From Branchiostoma floridae (lineage: Eukaryota > Chordata > Leptocardii > Amphioxiformes > Branchiostomatidae), in assembly GCF_000003815.2 (NCBI RefSeq), contig NC_049986.1, forward strand, positions 10,736,567 through 10,800,566: 64,000 bases of DNA, given 5' to 3'. Under the pieces are notes generated by a model. It searched no databases and had not been told where the DNA came from. It was given only the letters and a program-made list of their open reading frames with translations. Below are positions 48,475 through 60,500 of this stretch, in pieces (position 1 is the first letter of the stretch; each line of letters opens with the position of its first letter). A program made the position numbers and the translations under genes.

Positions 48475-48740
48475 TCAAAGTCTCGCTGTAAAGGATGATG
48501 TGATCAACAAATCCGATAGGCTACCCCATATATTAAGAGGTATCGGACGTTTTATCATGTTACCCGAGTTGATCTGTCGGAGAAGATCTTGGGGGATGGA
48601 TATACAAGTTGATATGTGGTGCTCTGGATCAATATTCTTCTGGTGTGTCCAGTTCACTCCACTCGTACCATTCATTTTGATACGTTCCTGCCGGCCAAGT
48701 GCATATTTGGCTGGAGTCAAATTACTCAGGAGAAGTGCAC
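48475..48740 (-). CDS. Candidate terminal exon, minus strand
   Basis: After an acceptor with a fair pyrimidine tract (tttcactttaataaaagcag) the minus strand is open for 87 codons to a TGA. It includes LTPAKYALGRQERIKMNGTS, then GVNWTHQKNIDPEHH, CISIPQDLLRQINSG and GSLSDLLITSSFTARL. NGT and NWT sequons suggest an extracellular or luminal protein. A weak donor follows INSG (CTCGG|gtaaca), so the exon could end there. The plus strand is also open here, but its composition is less protein-like. No family is assigned. Confidence 0.33.
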
Positions 48741-49283
48741 CTGCTTTTATTAAAGTGAAAGTTATGAGTATCTCGTAGAGCCAGGGATCAATCTACTCAG
48801 ACGTTGGAGCGCCATCTTTGCCAGAAGATGTCGTAAATATGACAACTAACGGCACACCCATTTTCTTCGAGAAGCTTGTTTTATTCCTCCCACTTACAAA
48901 AGGTTACAGATAATAAAGAAAGGAAATGCGACATTTTCGAGAAAACGCAGGATGCTTTCTTCTGATACATATGTTTCTAAGAAACTATTCACAAACAATA
49001 CCATGTCTTTAGATTCACCCTAAGGCATAGCAAAAAAAGAACCATACATGTTTTGCAATCGCAAACCTGTAGGGAACGTTGATATAATCTATGCAATTAA
49101 ATGAATTTATTGAATCACTGCGATCATAAACATTCCTTGAGACTTTAGGTGATAAAATAAAATCTATATAAGTCTTCTTGAAAATCTTGTTGCATATTGT
49201 GCATTTTGCACACACAAATGACTGACATGTAATTAGCCATTTTAAGAAAAAGAACTACATTAACTTGCTATCTGTAAACTCAC

Positions 49284-49509
49284 ATGTCCTAAAGAAGGGG
49301 GAAGACAACAACAGCAAATACGATATGTTCTCCCTATCTATAAACATGAATAGGTCGCTGGTACTTTCCATGGATGTGTTTTGCCCGTGCGTTTCGGTGT
49401 CAATACACATGTCCACTGTTATCTTTCGCCATTCTGTGCTAACGGCCGTGCAAGTTTCGCCCCGGTAGCAGTAATCTCCATCATCATCGTCAGTAATAGG
49501 GAACTCTAT
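49284..49509 (-). CDS. Candidate exon, minus strand, acidic and cysteine-containing
   Basis: An acceptor (acgggacgtttactgcag) and a consensus donor (GACAT|gtgagt) flank 226 bp open in one frame: IEFPITDDDDGDYCYRGETC then TAVSTEWRKITVDMC and DLFMFIDRENISY. The cysteines and an NTS sequon (GQNTSMES) suggest an extracellular protein. The upstream frame at 49493-49678 is offset by one base, so this could also be a single exon broken by an indel. Confidence 0.4.
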
Positions 49510-49742
49510 CTGCAGTAAACGTCCCGTAAACACCAAATGGTGTCCATGTGGCGGACGAGAGAATAAATCTTACATAAACCTGCCTCCCTATATTCTGAAT
49601 CATAAAAGTCCTTGGGCTGTTACGAGTTTGAGTCCAGCGGGCGAAATAGGGATTCCAATACATCAACCCTCGTAACACTTTTTACTGTTTTACCGAATCG
49701 TCTGTGGAAGTAAGATACTATAGTTATTGGACAACCATCAAA
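49493..49742 (-). pseudogene. CUB-like C-terminal segment (tentative)
   Basis: A strong acceptor (agtatcttacttccacag) sits at the upstream edge. One frame then reads RNSPRTFMIQNIGRQVYVRF followed by ILSSATWTPFGVYGTFTAD. The last part resembles the end of a CUB domain (a strand ending in RF, then a GF/Y-x-a-x-F/Y-x-A motif). The first 60 bp after the acceptor are closed in this frame, and the frame stops right where the 49284-49509 frame takes over one base off. A broken or mis-assembled exon of an extracellular protein is the best reading. Homology is uncertain. Confidence 0.25.
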
Positions 49743-52559
49743 AGGAGCAAGTAATGCTACTGTTTTTATTGATCATTGTTATTAATTTGTCATTTTCACG
49801 TAGGAGGCTTTAATTTTGACAGGGGCTGTAAAAGAAAGGTACATCAATCATGGCTAGTTAGAATGCCTATTGCAAAAACTGAACTAGCTTTTAATTGTGT
49901 TTTTTTAAACTAAATTATCAGATTTACATAGAAAATATTGCCTTATGACAGAATTAAGCCCAGCCTATCATGTAGTTAGGTGGCATATGATACATAACGT
50001 AGCTAAGTCGATATTTTATGCTATGGCAGTGCGTGCGTTACTATTCAACAAGCGTATTTACAGTAACATTATTTTAAAACCATATTTACGGTGTAATAAA
50101 GTGTACGATACACACATATACAGAGAGAGAGGGAGCCTGCCTATTCGCAACAACGTTTCAATTTCCGTGAACTGTTCAAAATCATTATTTACTGCAACAT
50201 TTACATTCACAATGGATAAGGGCTGCGTTCATATTCATGAAATTGTATCTGACGCATGCTTTACGCATGTTACACTTGTCAATGATCATATATCGTGTAG
50301 TGTGCCCCCCAACATCTAACCTTAAAGTGTGGTTCATGTCCTGATACACGGAATGTTGCATGGAGGGTCTCAAATGTTTTTTTTTACAAGATCTCTGCCT
50401 ATAGCAGAAACACAGAGAGCTCATTTAAAAAGCCCTCCTTAGACTGCAATAATTGAATAAATGTCCTTGGCACTTATGCTTGATGTGAGCTTCAAAACCA
50501 AGTATCAGGTATTGTACCCTTTCGTATCAAACCTCATTATGCTGTTTTGTGTCCCAATACACGAAACAATAATGTTGGTGGGTCCCAGTGCTTTTTAGCA
50601 GAGGCTTACGTAGCTCTACATATAGCTGTGGGCCCTAGTGACCAGAATATCAAGTCTACTGAGAATTTGACTTGACTAGCTCTAATGCGATACGCGAAAG
50701 AACTTGACCTAGCCGACCTCCCTAAATGTTCGGAATATCCTCCAAGGTCCAGTATAGGATTTAGCAGTAACACGATTTGTGCCCATTTGTGCACCAGATA
50801 ATGAACCTTGAGAGGATGCACTTAACCTTAGACTTGATCCACGAATTGGGTCATGGGAAGTAATAGAACGATATCGATATCGACATGCACTATTTTAGTC
50901 ACCCCAGCTCTGCATTCTGCATACATATTTGATGCAATCAGGCTTATAAAGAATGGAAGGATGGGAATATTGGCAATGGTAGCCGCGTCAGCACCTATAC
51001 AGCACAGGAGGAATATTGATTAAATTTTCGGTTAACTGAAAGGAGGTTTTAGTACGCTTCGGGTGTATCCAGTCCATCGATATCTTTCTATTGAATAACA
51101 TGAATAGGTTAAAAGGTTATACGGGCTGAGATACTAGTATGCCAAAATTCTCTCCCGTAAAAACACTCCTGAAATGGCAATTTTGGATATTGAGTTTCTT
51201 TAAATCACACTGGTTTCATGGATGTAGTAATCCTGTTTATGCTATAACCACTGTTCGTCTGGCCTCCTTCGTTATAGTCATCATCCAGTGGCTAGGAAAG
51301 CTTCTACAATATCAGTACGCACATAGAAAGAATGACCCAAAAGATTTCTTTTGATTTATATCTATCTAACCGACAATGGTTAACCTATTGAGATTCTTTT
51401 CCCCAGTGGTTATCACAGATCTTATTAAGGCAATCTATGCCCATCAAATGCATTTACGGCCCGAGATAAGAGGATGCTACTGTCGTCAATGGTTTCATCG
51501 TAATGGACAGTGCTTTAGAATCGAGTGACCTAGTTCGAACTCACTTATAAATCTGACTTAACTTGTGCGTACATTGTGCCGGGAGGGATTTCTTGTATGC
51601 ACCTATGTTGACCCCATGCTAGTATTGAGGTGCCATTAAAGTATCAAGCGGTTGATATATATTACAAAATGTCGATACCTGTCGCTTGTAATCTTTTCTG
51701 CACCAACTCCCCAGCGTTATATAAAATTGGGACATTTTCACAAGGGGAATACGTGTCCCATTTATACCATGATGAAAATGCATCAAATATACCTAGATGT
51801 TTACATGTTAGCATTCGTTTACAAATATAATGACCAAATTCTTCTACATTTTGTCAGGTAATATCACATGTGAGAAAACATACATACATCCTTTCAAATA
51901 AGAATTAAAGAGTTAAAAGAACCGTTTTATAGTTTTGCAAAACAAAATAGTAATGCATCTTTTAACGATTTTTACGTGTTGACTTGCAGATAAAATCGTT
52001 GTAAGGTAGACGCAAAAGGTCATAATACAATGGCTTTGATAAGATGTCAAGATACCCTTTGACCATTGACAGATTGGGGTACCTTGAACGAACTGTTTAC
52101 CATAATTTTGACGGATTGCCGATTAGACCAAATTCCGCCCAGTGATATTGTTCGCCATACGTAGCTTATATTCCAGGACACGCAGATTTTTGAATATGCA
52201 CCTTGTGCATATTTTCAGGAAACACATTTTCAAATTTATGTCGTACAGAGTATTTTATTGATGTAGCTAGCTGATACAATTAAAGTAGTTATATATTGTT
52301 GCATTGTCTTTGTTATGTGACGATAATGTACCTGTTGAGATTCCAAAATTTTACATTTGCAACTACATTTACCTCACACTGCATTTTAGCAATGGCAGCT
52401 AGCCGCAATGTAAAGTGCACCAGTCCGTTTGCCTTGACGAATCTTGAAAAACTATAATTGTGAATAGATATTTACCAGGGTGTACGCAGTTCAGACTGGA
52501 TGATAATGGAGCCATTATAGAAAAGACGTGAGTAAAGATACAACCTTAACGCTTGTGGC
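49743..52559. other. No supported gene
   Basis: Plus-strand frames at 49945-50319 and 51139-51354 are open but AT-rich and lack splice edges. The second has two hydrophobic segments (WQFWILSFF, ASFVIVIIQWLG) but no recognised family. A small palindrome, gatatcgatatc, lies near 50872. Confidence 0.35.
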
Positions 52560-52920
52560 ATTTGCACCACAGTTGGATTAGTGGATACTGATGTTGTGAG
52601 CTTTGGAGCTTTGGTTCAATTTGTCCAGTTACGTAAGTCATTGCGTTACTGTAAATGATGTCTGTTGAATCTATGACAATAAGCATAAGTGACGCATCAT
52701 CAGTGAACGATCGCGTCAGTTGACAGTTTGCAAGTTATTCAAAAAGTTATTGATATAACGTAATAAACAGTGGACCTAGAAGGGAACCCTGTAGGACACC
52801 CGCATCATTTGGTAACCATTGGAACGGAAACCATTTACTACAAACACCCTGCTTTCTATCAGTAAGGTAATAACAAAGAATCTGACCCTGCTGTCTAATG
52901 AGCCTGACAATCAATGGTTT
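52560..52920 (-). mobile_element. Decayed non-LTR (LINE) reverse transcriptase fragment
   Basis: The minus strand reads QILCYYLTDRKQGV, then after about 15 residues GVLQGSLLGPLF, the counterpart of the conserved G(V)PQGS-x-LGP-(L)LF block. About 30 residues on comes FTDDASLMLIV, the counterpart of the catalytic (Y/F)ADD box, with T in place of A. This order and spacing are diagnostic of LINE reverse transcriptases of the Jockey/CR1 type. Two TAA stops lie between the blocks (52749 region), and no flanking endonuclease or 3' tail is visible, so the copy is dead and truncated. On the plus strand the region only gives short spurious frames. Confidence 0.75.
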
Positions 52921-54605
52921 TATATTCCACCCCTCCTCTGTAACATATTTCAGGGTTGGGTGGTGGTTTGGGTATTTGACACATTAAAGTGTGAAGAAAA
53001 CAAGCCCACGACAAATATTATGTATCTTACACACATTCTCATCAATGACTCTAAACCTATTTTAGTATTGTAGCATGCATATGCTTTGATATGGGGGTCT
53101 GCAATGTGAGTTTGAATGATATTTATCTTAGTATTTATATAATCTGTATACATGTACCATATTGTGCTACTTACTTTAGTTTGATTTGGTTTTGGGTTTT
53201 GAGTTGGTTTAGCTAATTTGGTACCAATTACACGTAAAGTTTGTTCATAAAATGTTTGTCCTTGTCTAATCTTCCGTAGCTTTTGTGTGGCGCTGTAATA
53301 TATTATTAAGTAACTATACTTGAGTGTAACGGCACTATGTATATGGCTTTGTATATTGTACTTATAATTCAAGAAACAAGCAGACGTCTAGCTTTAAACC
53401 ACGCTCCCTCTGCCTTTTTCCCAACTTTGCCTGGGCTTAACCACCAGTAAAAACTTATAAAGAATTCAGCTTTGCGAGAGCATCTGTCGTGGAGCCTTTT
53501 AATATAACAACTGCTATGTATCGTGGAGGGGGGGGGGTATATTGATTAGCCATGGAAACGAAGCCAGCTGTTCAAGCGTACATATGCGATGAAAAGGGGA
53601 GTATATGGATAAATCTCTAATAACTATTGATTAAGACACTATTTATCTTCCCATTCTTTGGTATAAATAGGAAATAAAGGCATCGACGAAGACCTTGGCC
53701 AATGATGTGTGTAGCTTAAATGTTTTTCAATGTAGGTCAATCAATACCCAGTTTATTTCTGTTTCTTGGGTAATGTTAGACGAACAAATAATAAGGTATT
53801 GTAAAAGTCAACTTTTATTGATTTTATTCAGTATAACTACAATTCCATGTAAAGCACGAATGGTTATTGATTTTGTTGTGGTCTTCCTTCTTAATAAACT
53901 TTCTTTTCCTAGACGGATACATATGGCATGCATATTTGTATTGTAATTATTTTCTATACATTGTTAACTTTGGTGGACATTTTACTGTATTTTTTTCTCT
54001 CTTGAACGCTGCGACAACTGCATGATTTTTCAAAGGAACGCATATAATGCATGCCTTATGTCTCGCAAGTGATAAGTAGGTGTGCTTATATGATATTTGC
54101 GATTAAAAAAAACGCATAATACATGCCGTTTCAACCCAAAGCACTTCTTGACAAAATTACTGACTACAGCTATGAAAAGAACACACAAATGTCCCAGAAA
54201 AAGTTGTCGCGAACTAAATTGAGGTTACAGGGTCAAATAGATTACTTTTGAGCAACTATAAATTGCTAAGGATTGGGCTCCAGTGTCACATTACAAACCC
54301 CCTGTCTGACCCTCAACTACCTCATTTATCAAGATGTCGTTGACTTCAATTACCGTCAGTATCATTCGTCTGGACACCCCCATAATGGTCCTCTAGGGCG
54401 CTTTCTCTTCTATCTTGGCAAACTCCCAGTTTTCACATTCAGCTGTTTCAGCGGGTGATTTTGTAACGCCTCATTACTTAGATAATCAGGACGCTCTCCC
54501 TTTGGAACCTACTCCTCTAAAGCTGCCAAGAGCTTCTACTGATGACAGGTTTCCTAATGAGGACCTCCTCAGCAATCTGTGGTAATGACTCCTCGACTTT
54601 GGATC
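52921..54605. other. No supported gene; poly(G) near 53526-53537
   Basis: A G homopolymer and AT-rich DNA. No exon candidate. Confidence 0.4.
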
Positions 54606-54976
54606 CTCGAGGAACGATGATCTAAAGTGTTTGATGAATAGCTTGGAGGCTGACATCATTAGTTTTAATTAGCCCTTAGTAAAAGTTCGTAGTTCAGATA
54701 CACGTAAAGAAGTGATGCTAAACTGATGTTACAGAGTAAAATTTCTAATGGCTAAACGATAGTATGTGCTGTGTTCATAATACAACACTTTAATTCCACG
54801 AGGAATGTTGATCCGAAGTGAATAGCTTGGAGGTTGAAATCATTAGTTTTAATTATCCCTTAGAAAAAGTTCGTAGTTCAGACACACGTAAAGAAACGGT
54901 GCTTAACTGATGCAGATGTACTACATTCCTAACAGCTAAACGCTGGTGTGTTCTGTGTTTATGATACAATATCGAA
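54606..54976. repeat. Diverged tandem duplication, unit ~185-191 bp
   Basis: The copy starting ctcgaggaacgatgatct (54606) and the copy starting cacgaggaatgttgatc (54797) align along their length. They share atagcttggagg(c/t)tga, atcattagttttaatta, aaaagttcgtagttcaga and cacacgtaaagaa. Offsets of 191 and 184 at different anchors show a small indel. No coding frame is shared by the copies. Confidence 0.85.
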
Positions 54977-55487
54977 CATCCTGGAAGAAGACGTTGGACC
55001 ACGACCTGTGGGCCGCCATGCTGGCAGTGTTGTCTGGAGCATCATTTTTCGTGACACCTAAGCCATACGAGGATGAACTGAACTGAACGAAGCATCCATT
55101 CATCATAGGTAAATCCTTGTTTCAAAGAATCGCAATTCAGCATTCCGTTACGTTGTGTGAACTAGATTGAGGACACTGCAAACTAGCCCGAAGCAAGTTG
55201 TTTGACTCACATGAATAAAAGTCCCACTGATGGAATTGATTTTTGGAGCATACCGACAACCCCTTTGCTGCGGGCGGTCCTTTGTGATGGATGTTGGCTA
55301 GTTGAAAGTCGGTCTATTTTAATTAGCTTGTGTCCTTATTGCAAACCTTTAGTTGGAAACAATGTCAAACACCGGCCTTTAGTATAGCCCACACGAACGC
55401 TTCTGGCTATGAATGCAATCTAAACGTTCTACTATTGACTGTATGGCATTGATATCAACTAACATGCTATAATGAGTATTCAGATAC
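54977..55487. other. No supported feature
   Basis: Short frames only. Confidence 0.4.
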
Positions 55488-55683
55488 AGAGTAGGGGCAT
55501 CTTCTCTGAATGGCTTTAAAGAACGTAACGCTTGCAGATAGATGTGCAAAAGTAAGGTGTGACGGATCGTTCAGTGTAATATAACCAGATGCTGCCATGC
55601 CGCGTGCCTGCGAAGCTGTCGTGTTACGCCGAAGGGCGGTTATACCGGCTTTATAGATAGGGATAGATACAGATACAGAACAC
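55488..55683 (-). repeat. Best copy of the 'gccgcgtgcctgcga' dispersed family
   Basis: This copy contains gcttgcagatagatgtgcaa, gtgacggatcgttcagtgta, atgccgcgtgcctgcga and tacgccgaagggcggttata and ends in a (GATA)n-like tail (tagatagggatagatacaga). Relatives are at 45371-45560, 44815-44846 and 29053-29090. On the minus strand it is open for 72 codons around GYITLNDPSHLTFAHL. That could be a remnant of an encoded peptide, but the 45-kb copy does not keep all of it. Confidence 0.65.
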
Positions 55684-56133
55684 AAAATATCACAATTTCA
55701 AAAAGCTTCACATACAACGTTTACACGTATAGATACATATCATTGTTTGGTTATAGATGTATCAAGATTATATTATTTTCTCGGTAAACTCCACCTTTAT
55801 TTTATGATTGATGGCCCATGCTGGAATGACATTCATTGAAAATGATGTACGAGGTCAGTTTCATCTGTATGTACAAAAGCGGTACCGATAGAAAGCAATC
55901 TTTGCATGCAGCCCGGAGATGTGTTGGTGGAGTGTATGGATTAGCCGCCGTTCTACCTGACAGCGTGTTTCCTGCTACACGGCATAGAGTAGAGTGGGCG
56001 GGATCAGGACTCAAAGTGGATAATCCCTACCGGCTGCAGACTAGAGTACCCCTCCTCCTCAACTAATGCGGTCTTCTTAATTCACAAAGCTGCGTACAGC
56101 TCACATAAATTGCCCTTTTATTATCTTTCGCAG
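55684..56133. other. GC-richer flank of the following exon candidates
   Basis: 55900-56060 is GC-rich with open frames on both strands and no splice-flanked exon. Confidence 0.3.
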
Positions 56134-56179
56134 CTCCAAACCTACCATTTATGGGCCAATGCCCGAGCACGTACGTTAG
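56134..56179 (+). CDS. Possible 46-bp exon
   Basis: A strong acceptor (ccttttattatctttcgcag) and a modest donor (GTTAG|gtaaaa) flank 46 bp open in two frames (LQTYHLWANARARTL or PNLPFMGQCPSTYV). It lies 170 bp upstream of the better candidate at 56349. Confidence 0.25.
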
Positions 56180-56348
56180 GTAAAAGCAATTTTCGAGGAA
56201 CAATTCATCTTCCCTGCCGCCCTCCATTTTCTCCGTGTACGAGGGACACTGAAGCCATCAATTCATCTGGTGTGTTCCCATTCCGGACACTCATTACTGT
56301 GCAGACAGGCTGTCATTTTCACATGACGGTCGTATCTTCAATCTGCAG

Positions 56349-56450
56349 ATGGAGGATTTCAAATCTCTTGATAACGGCTATGACATGGCACAAAACGAAG
56401 TCATTGATGAGTTTGGAGATGCTGCAATGCAGTACATGTCAGTCGAAGAG
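56349..56450 (+). CDS. Candidate 102-bp exon of an unidentified acidic protein
   Basis: A good acceptor (cgtatcttcaatctgcag) is followed immediately by ATG and 34 codons open in phase 0, MEDFKSLDNGYDMAQNEVID then EFGDAAMQYMSVEE, up to GAG|gtgtgt. The segment is acidic, methionine-rich and helical in look. The length is divisible by three. The ATG at the exon edge could be a start, with the leader spliced upstream, or an internal Met. No family is recognised. It could follow 30047-30109 in phase, but nothing else links them. Confidence 0.45.
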
Positions 56451-57540
56451 GTGTGTTTTTGAAATAGGTAGGCAGATGGATATTGTTTATCCATAGATTT
56501 TCATCTTTGCTAGGGATATGATTTTGCATCGTTTATGTGTATATGTGGATGAAGAGCAAAACTCGTGAATTTCTATATGTATTGCAATGATATTTATTAT
56601 AAGTGTAGGTTTCAATGTGACCTGCATATGATTAGATCATAGTCCCTTCGGCGGATTTTTAAGGTCCTGCAGCGGGATTTCCGTTTGTGACATCTGGTGC
56701 TCTGGACATGATATAATCGTGATTTGGGGGTGATAGATAGTTTTTTGTAGGGTGAATAAGCCATGTTTCCTCTCCCCCAAGCAGGAATGTATTTTAATTG
56801 CATACGTAGAAGCTGATTTTGTTTCAGATTTTAGAGAGAATAACTCATCTGTGTTATAACAACCAAAGACGCTAGTAAACCATGCCCCCCCCCCACACAC
56901 ACACACACGCCGAACACACACAACCATCGAACAACAACAACCATGAAGGTGATCAGCTCTTTTTTTTTCTTAGAAATTCACTTTATGTGACATTCATGTC
57001 ATTTCTGTGTTTTCACCATAGTAGTGTCAAGTCTGTGAACTAGGCATAAAAGGAGTGTACATGATAAATCACTTGGAAAGTTGGCAGAAGGAGTGAAGGG
57101 CACTATCCCCCATCACTGTGATATTGGCAATGCCTCCAGTTCTACCAGTCGACAAGCTGTCTGTTCGTGATTGGAATACGATAACTGGAATCATCTCAAA
57201 TCTAGACTAGCTCAAAGCAGACGGATGCGAGACCTGCCCTTTATAAACCCCAAATAGCAGTTAATCATGACAAGCAACTGGATAATGAATTTAGAAGCGG
57301 TCAGAAGTTTCATGAAGCATCCACTACCATTCGTTAATGACATCAATAAAGATCCGTCGAAGAACAGGTTTTAACCCAAATTATTAATTGATATGCACAT
57401 GATGAAGACTGATTTAGATAATCAAATATGAAACATGTCTTGATTTTAGGTACCTATTTCACTATTCATCAGATGATTTGCATATCAATGCAGGCTGTGG
57501 ATGCTGAAGGAAACACCTGTTACTTATTTTACATGTTGTT
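56451..57540. other. Non-coding, with a C-run and (CA)n tract at 56885-56915
   Basis: ccccccccc followed by acacacacacacacac is a simple repeat. The remainder holds no supported exon. Confidence 0.4.
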
Positions 57541-57581
57541 TGTACCTACAATTAGCCCTCGGGCAAGAATTTGCAATAAAC
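57541..57581 (+). mobile_element. Retroelement 3'-end remnant, second copy
   Basis: attagccctcgggcaagaat then ttgcaataaac matches 2708-2747. It has the same orientation and the same AATAAA. Confidence 0.45.
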
Positions 57582-60500
57582 ATATTATTTTTATTAATAC
57601 TAGGAATTTGGCATGTCTTATTACATGGGTGTCTAACTTTCCTCTACTGTACTTTATAAGATTCACTGTTTCCACTAAAAGAGTGACCTATGGTAAACGT
57701 TCGTGCGGTTCAGTTTGCGGTTGGGCTATTTTTTGACCGTGCTAATACCACGTATGAATTCAATGCCTTGGTTTTACCATGTCCCAGTTTACGACTACAA
57801 TTCTCTGGATGAAAGAATTCAACTGGCATCAATTCGCAACGCAACGAACATATGCTAAACCTCCTCAAAACCACCAAACGACTCGCCACAAATTATACAA
57901 CATTATCACGTTTTTGCACTCTGAGTAACGCAAATAAAGACACCGGGGATGGTAGTTTGAGTTATGATTTAGTGTGCTCTTTCATATAGTAAACCTATGC
58001 TTTCAATTTAGTCATGTACTGGTATTTTACATGCCGTCGAGACGTGTACGTGACCAGGGCTCTATGTAGATGAATTTTTGAGGCAAGGGGCTGCTTTCAA
58101 CGACGTTTCGAACAAAGTACGCCGACATGAAGCAAACGTAATGGTTAGAAACGTACATGAAGGTTATGCTTTGAACGAGCAAGAGTAAAGGTATCGACGA
58201 TTTCATCACGACATTCATGCAATAACATCTACAAACACGTGTAAAGCCACAGCCCTGGTTATCATAGCTTCATCACGACCTGCTGTAGCTACTATGCTTA
58301 TTCTCGTTACATCAGCATGCACGAATCAATCGCAGTCTGACAGCAAGTCTGGTTTTGTATAGTGATTTCTTTTGCCAAGCTTCCCGCATTGTGCACCCAA
58401 AGCCACACTTAAGACCCATGATGGCAAACCAATCGATAAAGATATAAACCTGCTTTCAAACAAACTGTCAAAACTTGGCGGGTGTCTTTGGGACAAGGTT
58501 ATTCTTCAGTGTTTGCATTATAGCTTTTCTGGCAGCGAGTTAACAATGTGATGTAGGACGTATTTTGATCTAATTACTTTCAACGAAATATCTTTTTTTT
58601 TTTGCTTTCATGATTTCTTTTTGTTCAACATAAACTTCATGACGTAAGGAAAGAGCACGTAGATACATTTTTGTTTCCCCATTGGGGAATTCCTAACAGT
58701 GCAAAATCAGTGGAAAATTTTCAAAGGCGTGTGTGAGTTCCCATCGGTATGACCAGCGTGGAGTCATTCCCGTAAGAGAATGATAGCTGTTAGTGGATAC
58801 ATTTGATGTTAAGCTTCCTGGAAAGTTTCATCATGGAGAGGATAAAATACTATTGCAATTGGTATTTTACAAAGTACGCACGTATCAGGACATGCTTTGT
58901 ACCGACTATGGCGCGTGCGTACATTATCTAGTTGGTCTTTCATTTAGTTGTAAAGATTTTGCATTTTATAAATGTTCAAATACAGTTATGGGAGTGTCTC
59001 ATTAACGACCGAATGTCTTCACAGTCGTGCATGAAACAAACCTTTATGTCAAGCTATGTCCAGGAATGCAATTTGATTTGTGCGTTTTATTACAGGACTG
59101 TTATGTCGCCAATAGAATAAAAAACTAGGACTTACCTTCCTTTAAATTCTTAATGTATGTGAGAGTATTTGAGAGTATGTGTGAGAGCGATGTGTGTTTT
59201 TGCCTTCAAGATAACAGAAGGGGAAAGAAACGCCGGCCATTTGAAATAAATGTGGCTATAAAGAACTTTCTTACTCGCATCCATACGGTTCTCTTGAGCA
59301 ATGGGATACGAAATCCACTCTATGGAATATAGTCACTTACAATCGTCGCACACTTTCCCGAATGTGTGTCCAAATTGCAGCCATAAAACAAGACTACCAT
59401 TAGCCTCCCATTATCACAGTACTAACATATTTATCTTGTAGCCAATAGGTACTCATTGTAAAGTTATGATATCCATATAGACAGAGCCGTTGAAAGAAAA
59501 TGGAAGCCCCAGCGGTTGGTAGTGATCTTAGTTAGGTCCCACTGCCCCTCTTATCAACCTAGTACACCCTTCTCTGCCCTCATTATTCGTCATCGCCCAT
59601 CTGAAGCCTATTTTCTGCTGAGAGTCGCGGCCATACATCTATTCTTAATCAAACTAATGACTTCCCTCGCCATTTACGCCGGAGTTTGTGAAAAGTGCTA
59701 TTTAATCTCCGCAGGCCTGAGACATGTCTTGAATACCAAATGTTTTAGGGTGAATCTTCGCAGCCGTACCAGGGCAAAGTAGCAGATAACTTTCGAGAAG
59801 ACGAAATAGGAAACCTCAAAGTTCTTTTATTGAAAACAACATTATCCAATTATATCCACCTTTCCATATGCTATTAGATTTTTGAGACGGGAGAAGCGGG
59901 TCTTTCAACCATTCGTTTGGTTTGCATGGATGCATGGATGGATGCATGGAGATATACGTAGCTGCGAGCGATAGGAGATCTACTCTGTGCGTACTCAATA
60001 ATACCTTTTAGAATGCTTTGAAGAGTTGGACTGTCTCCAGATGACATTTGTCGCCCTTGCTAGTGCAGCACAGTTTGCGTTCACTCTTGATCTCCGTTCC
60101 ATCATGTCTTTTACCCTGTCTCCCGTGTACCGCACATAATGAATGGAGATGGCATGATTACACTGACACATTAGAGAATGACCCCAATTTTCGGAAAGAA
60201 TGTCTGAGCCTGTGCCTCCCGGGACATCATTCGTAATATGGGGGGGGGGGGGTCTTAAATCCTTATTTCGGGGGTATATGGATGGCGTTTCTGTATTTGG
60301 AATGACTGTAAATGTTATTTACCGGGGAATGCCACGTCGCAAGCAAGATTTAGTATGTCTGTGACTTCATCAATGTCTGCACCATTACCCGAGTTGGGAG
60401 CAAAATTGGTAGACACTTAAACTGTTGATATAAATCCCACAGAGATAGGTCTGTATACGCCAATGAAGGTTGGACATACAAGGTATTAAGATAGGACAAA

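Noticed and set aside
51139-51354. 71-residue plus-strand protein with two hydrophobic segments, considered as a receptor TM7 fragment (SNPVYAI)
   Set aside because: The NPxxY spacing is wrong, there are no splice edges, and the length is common by chance.
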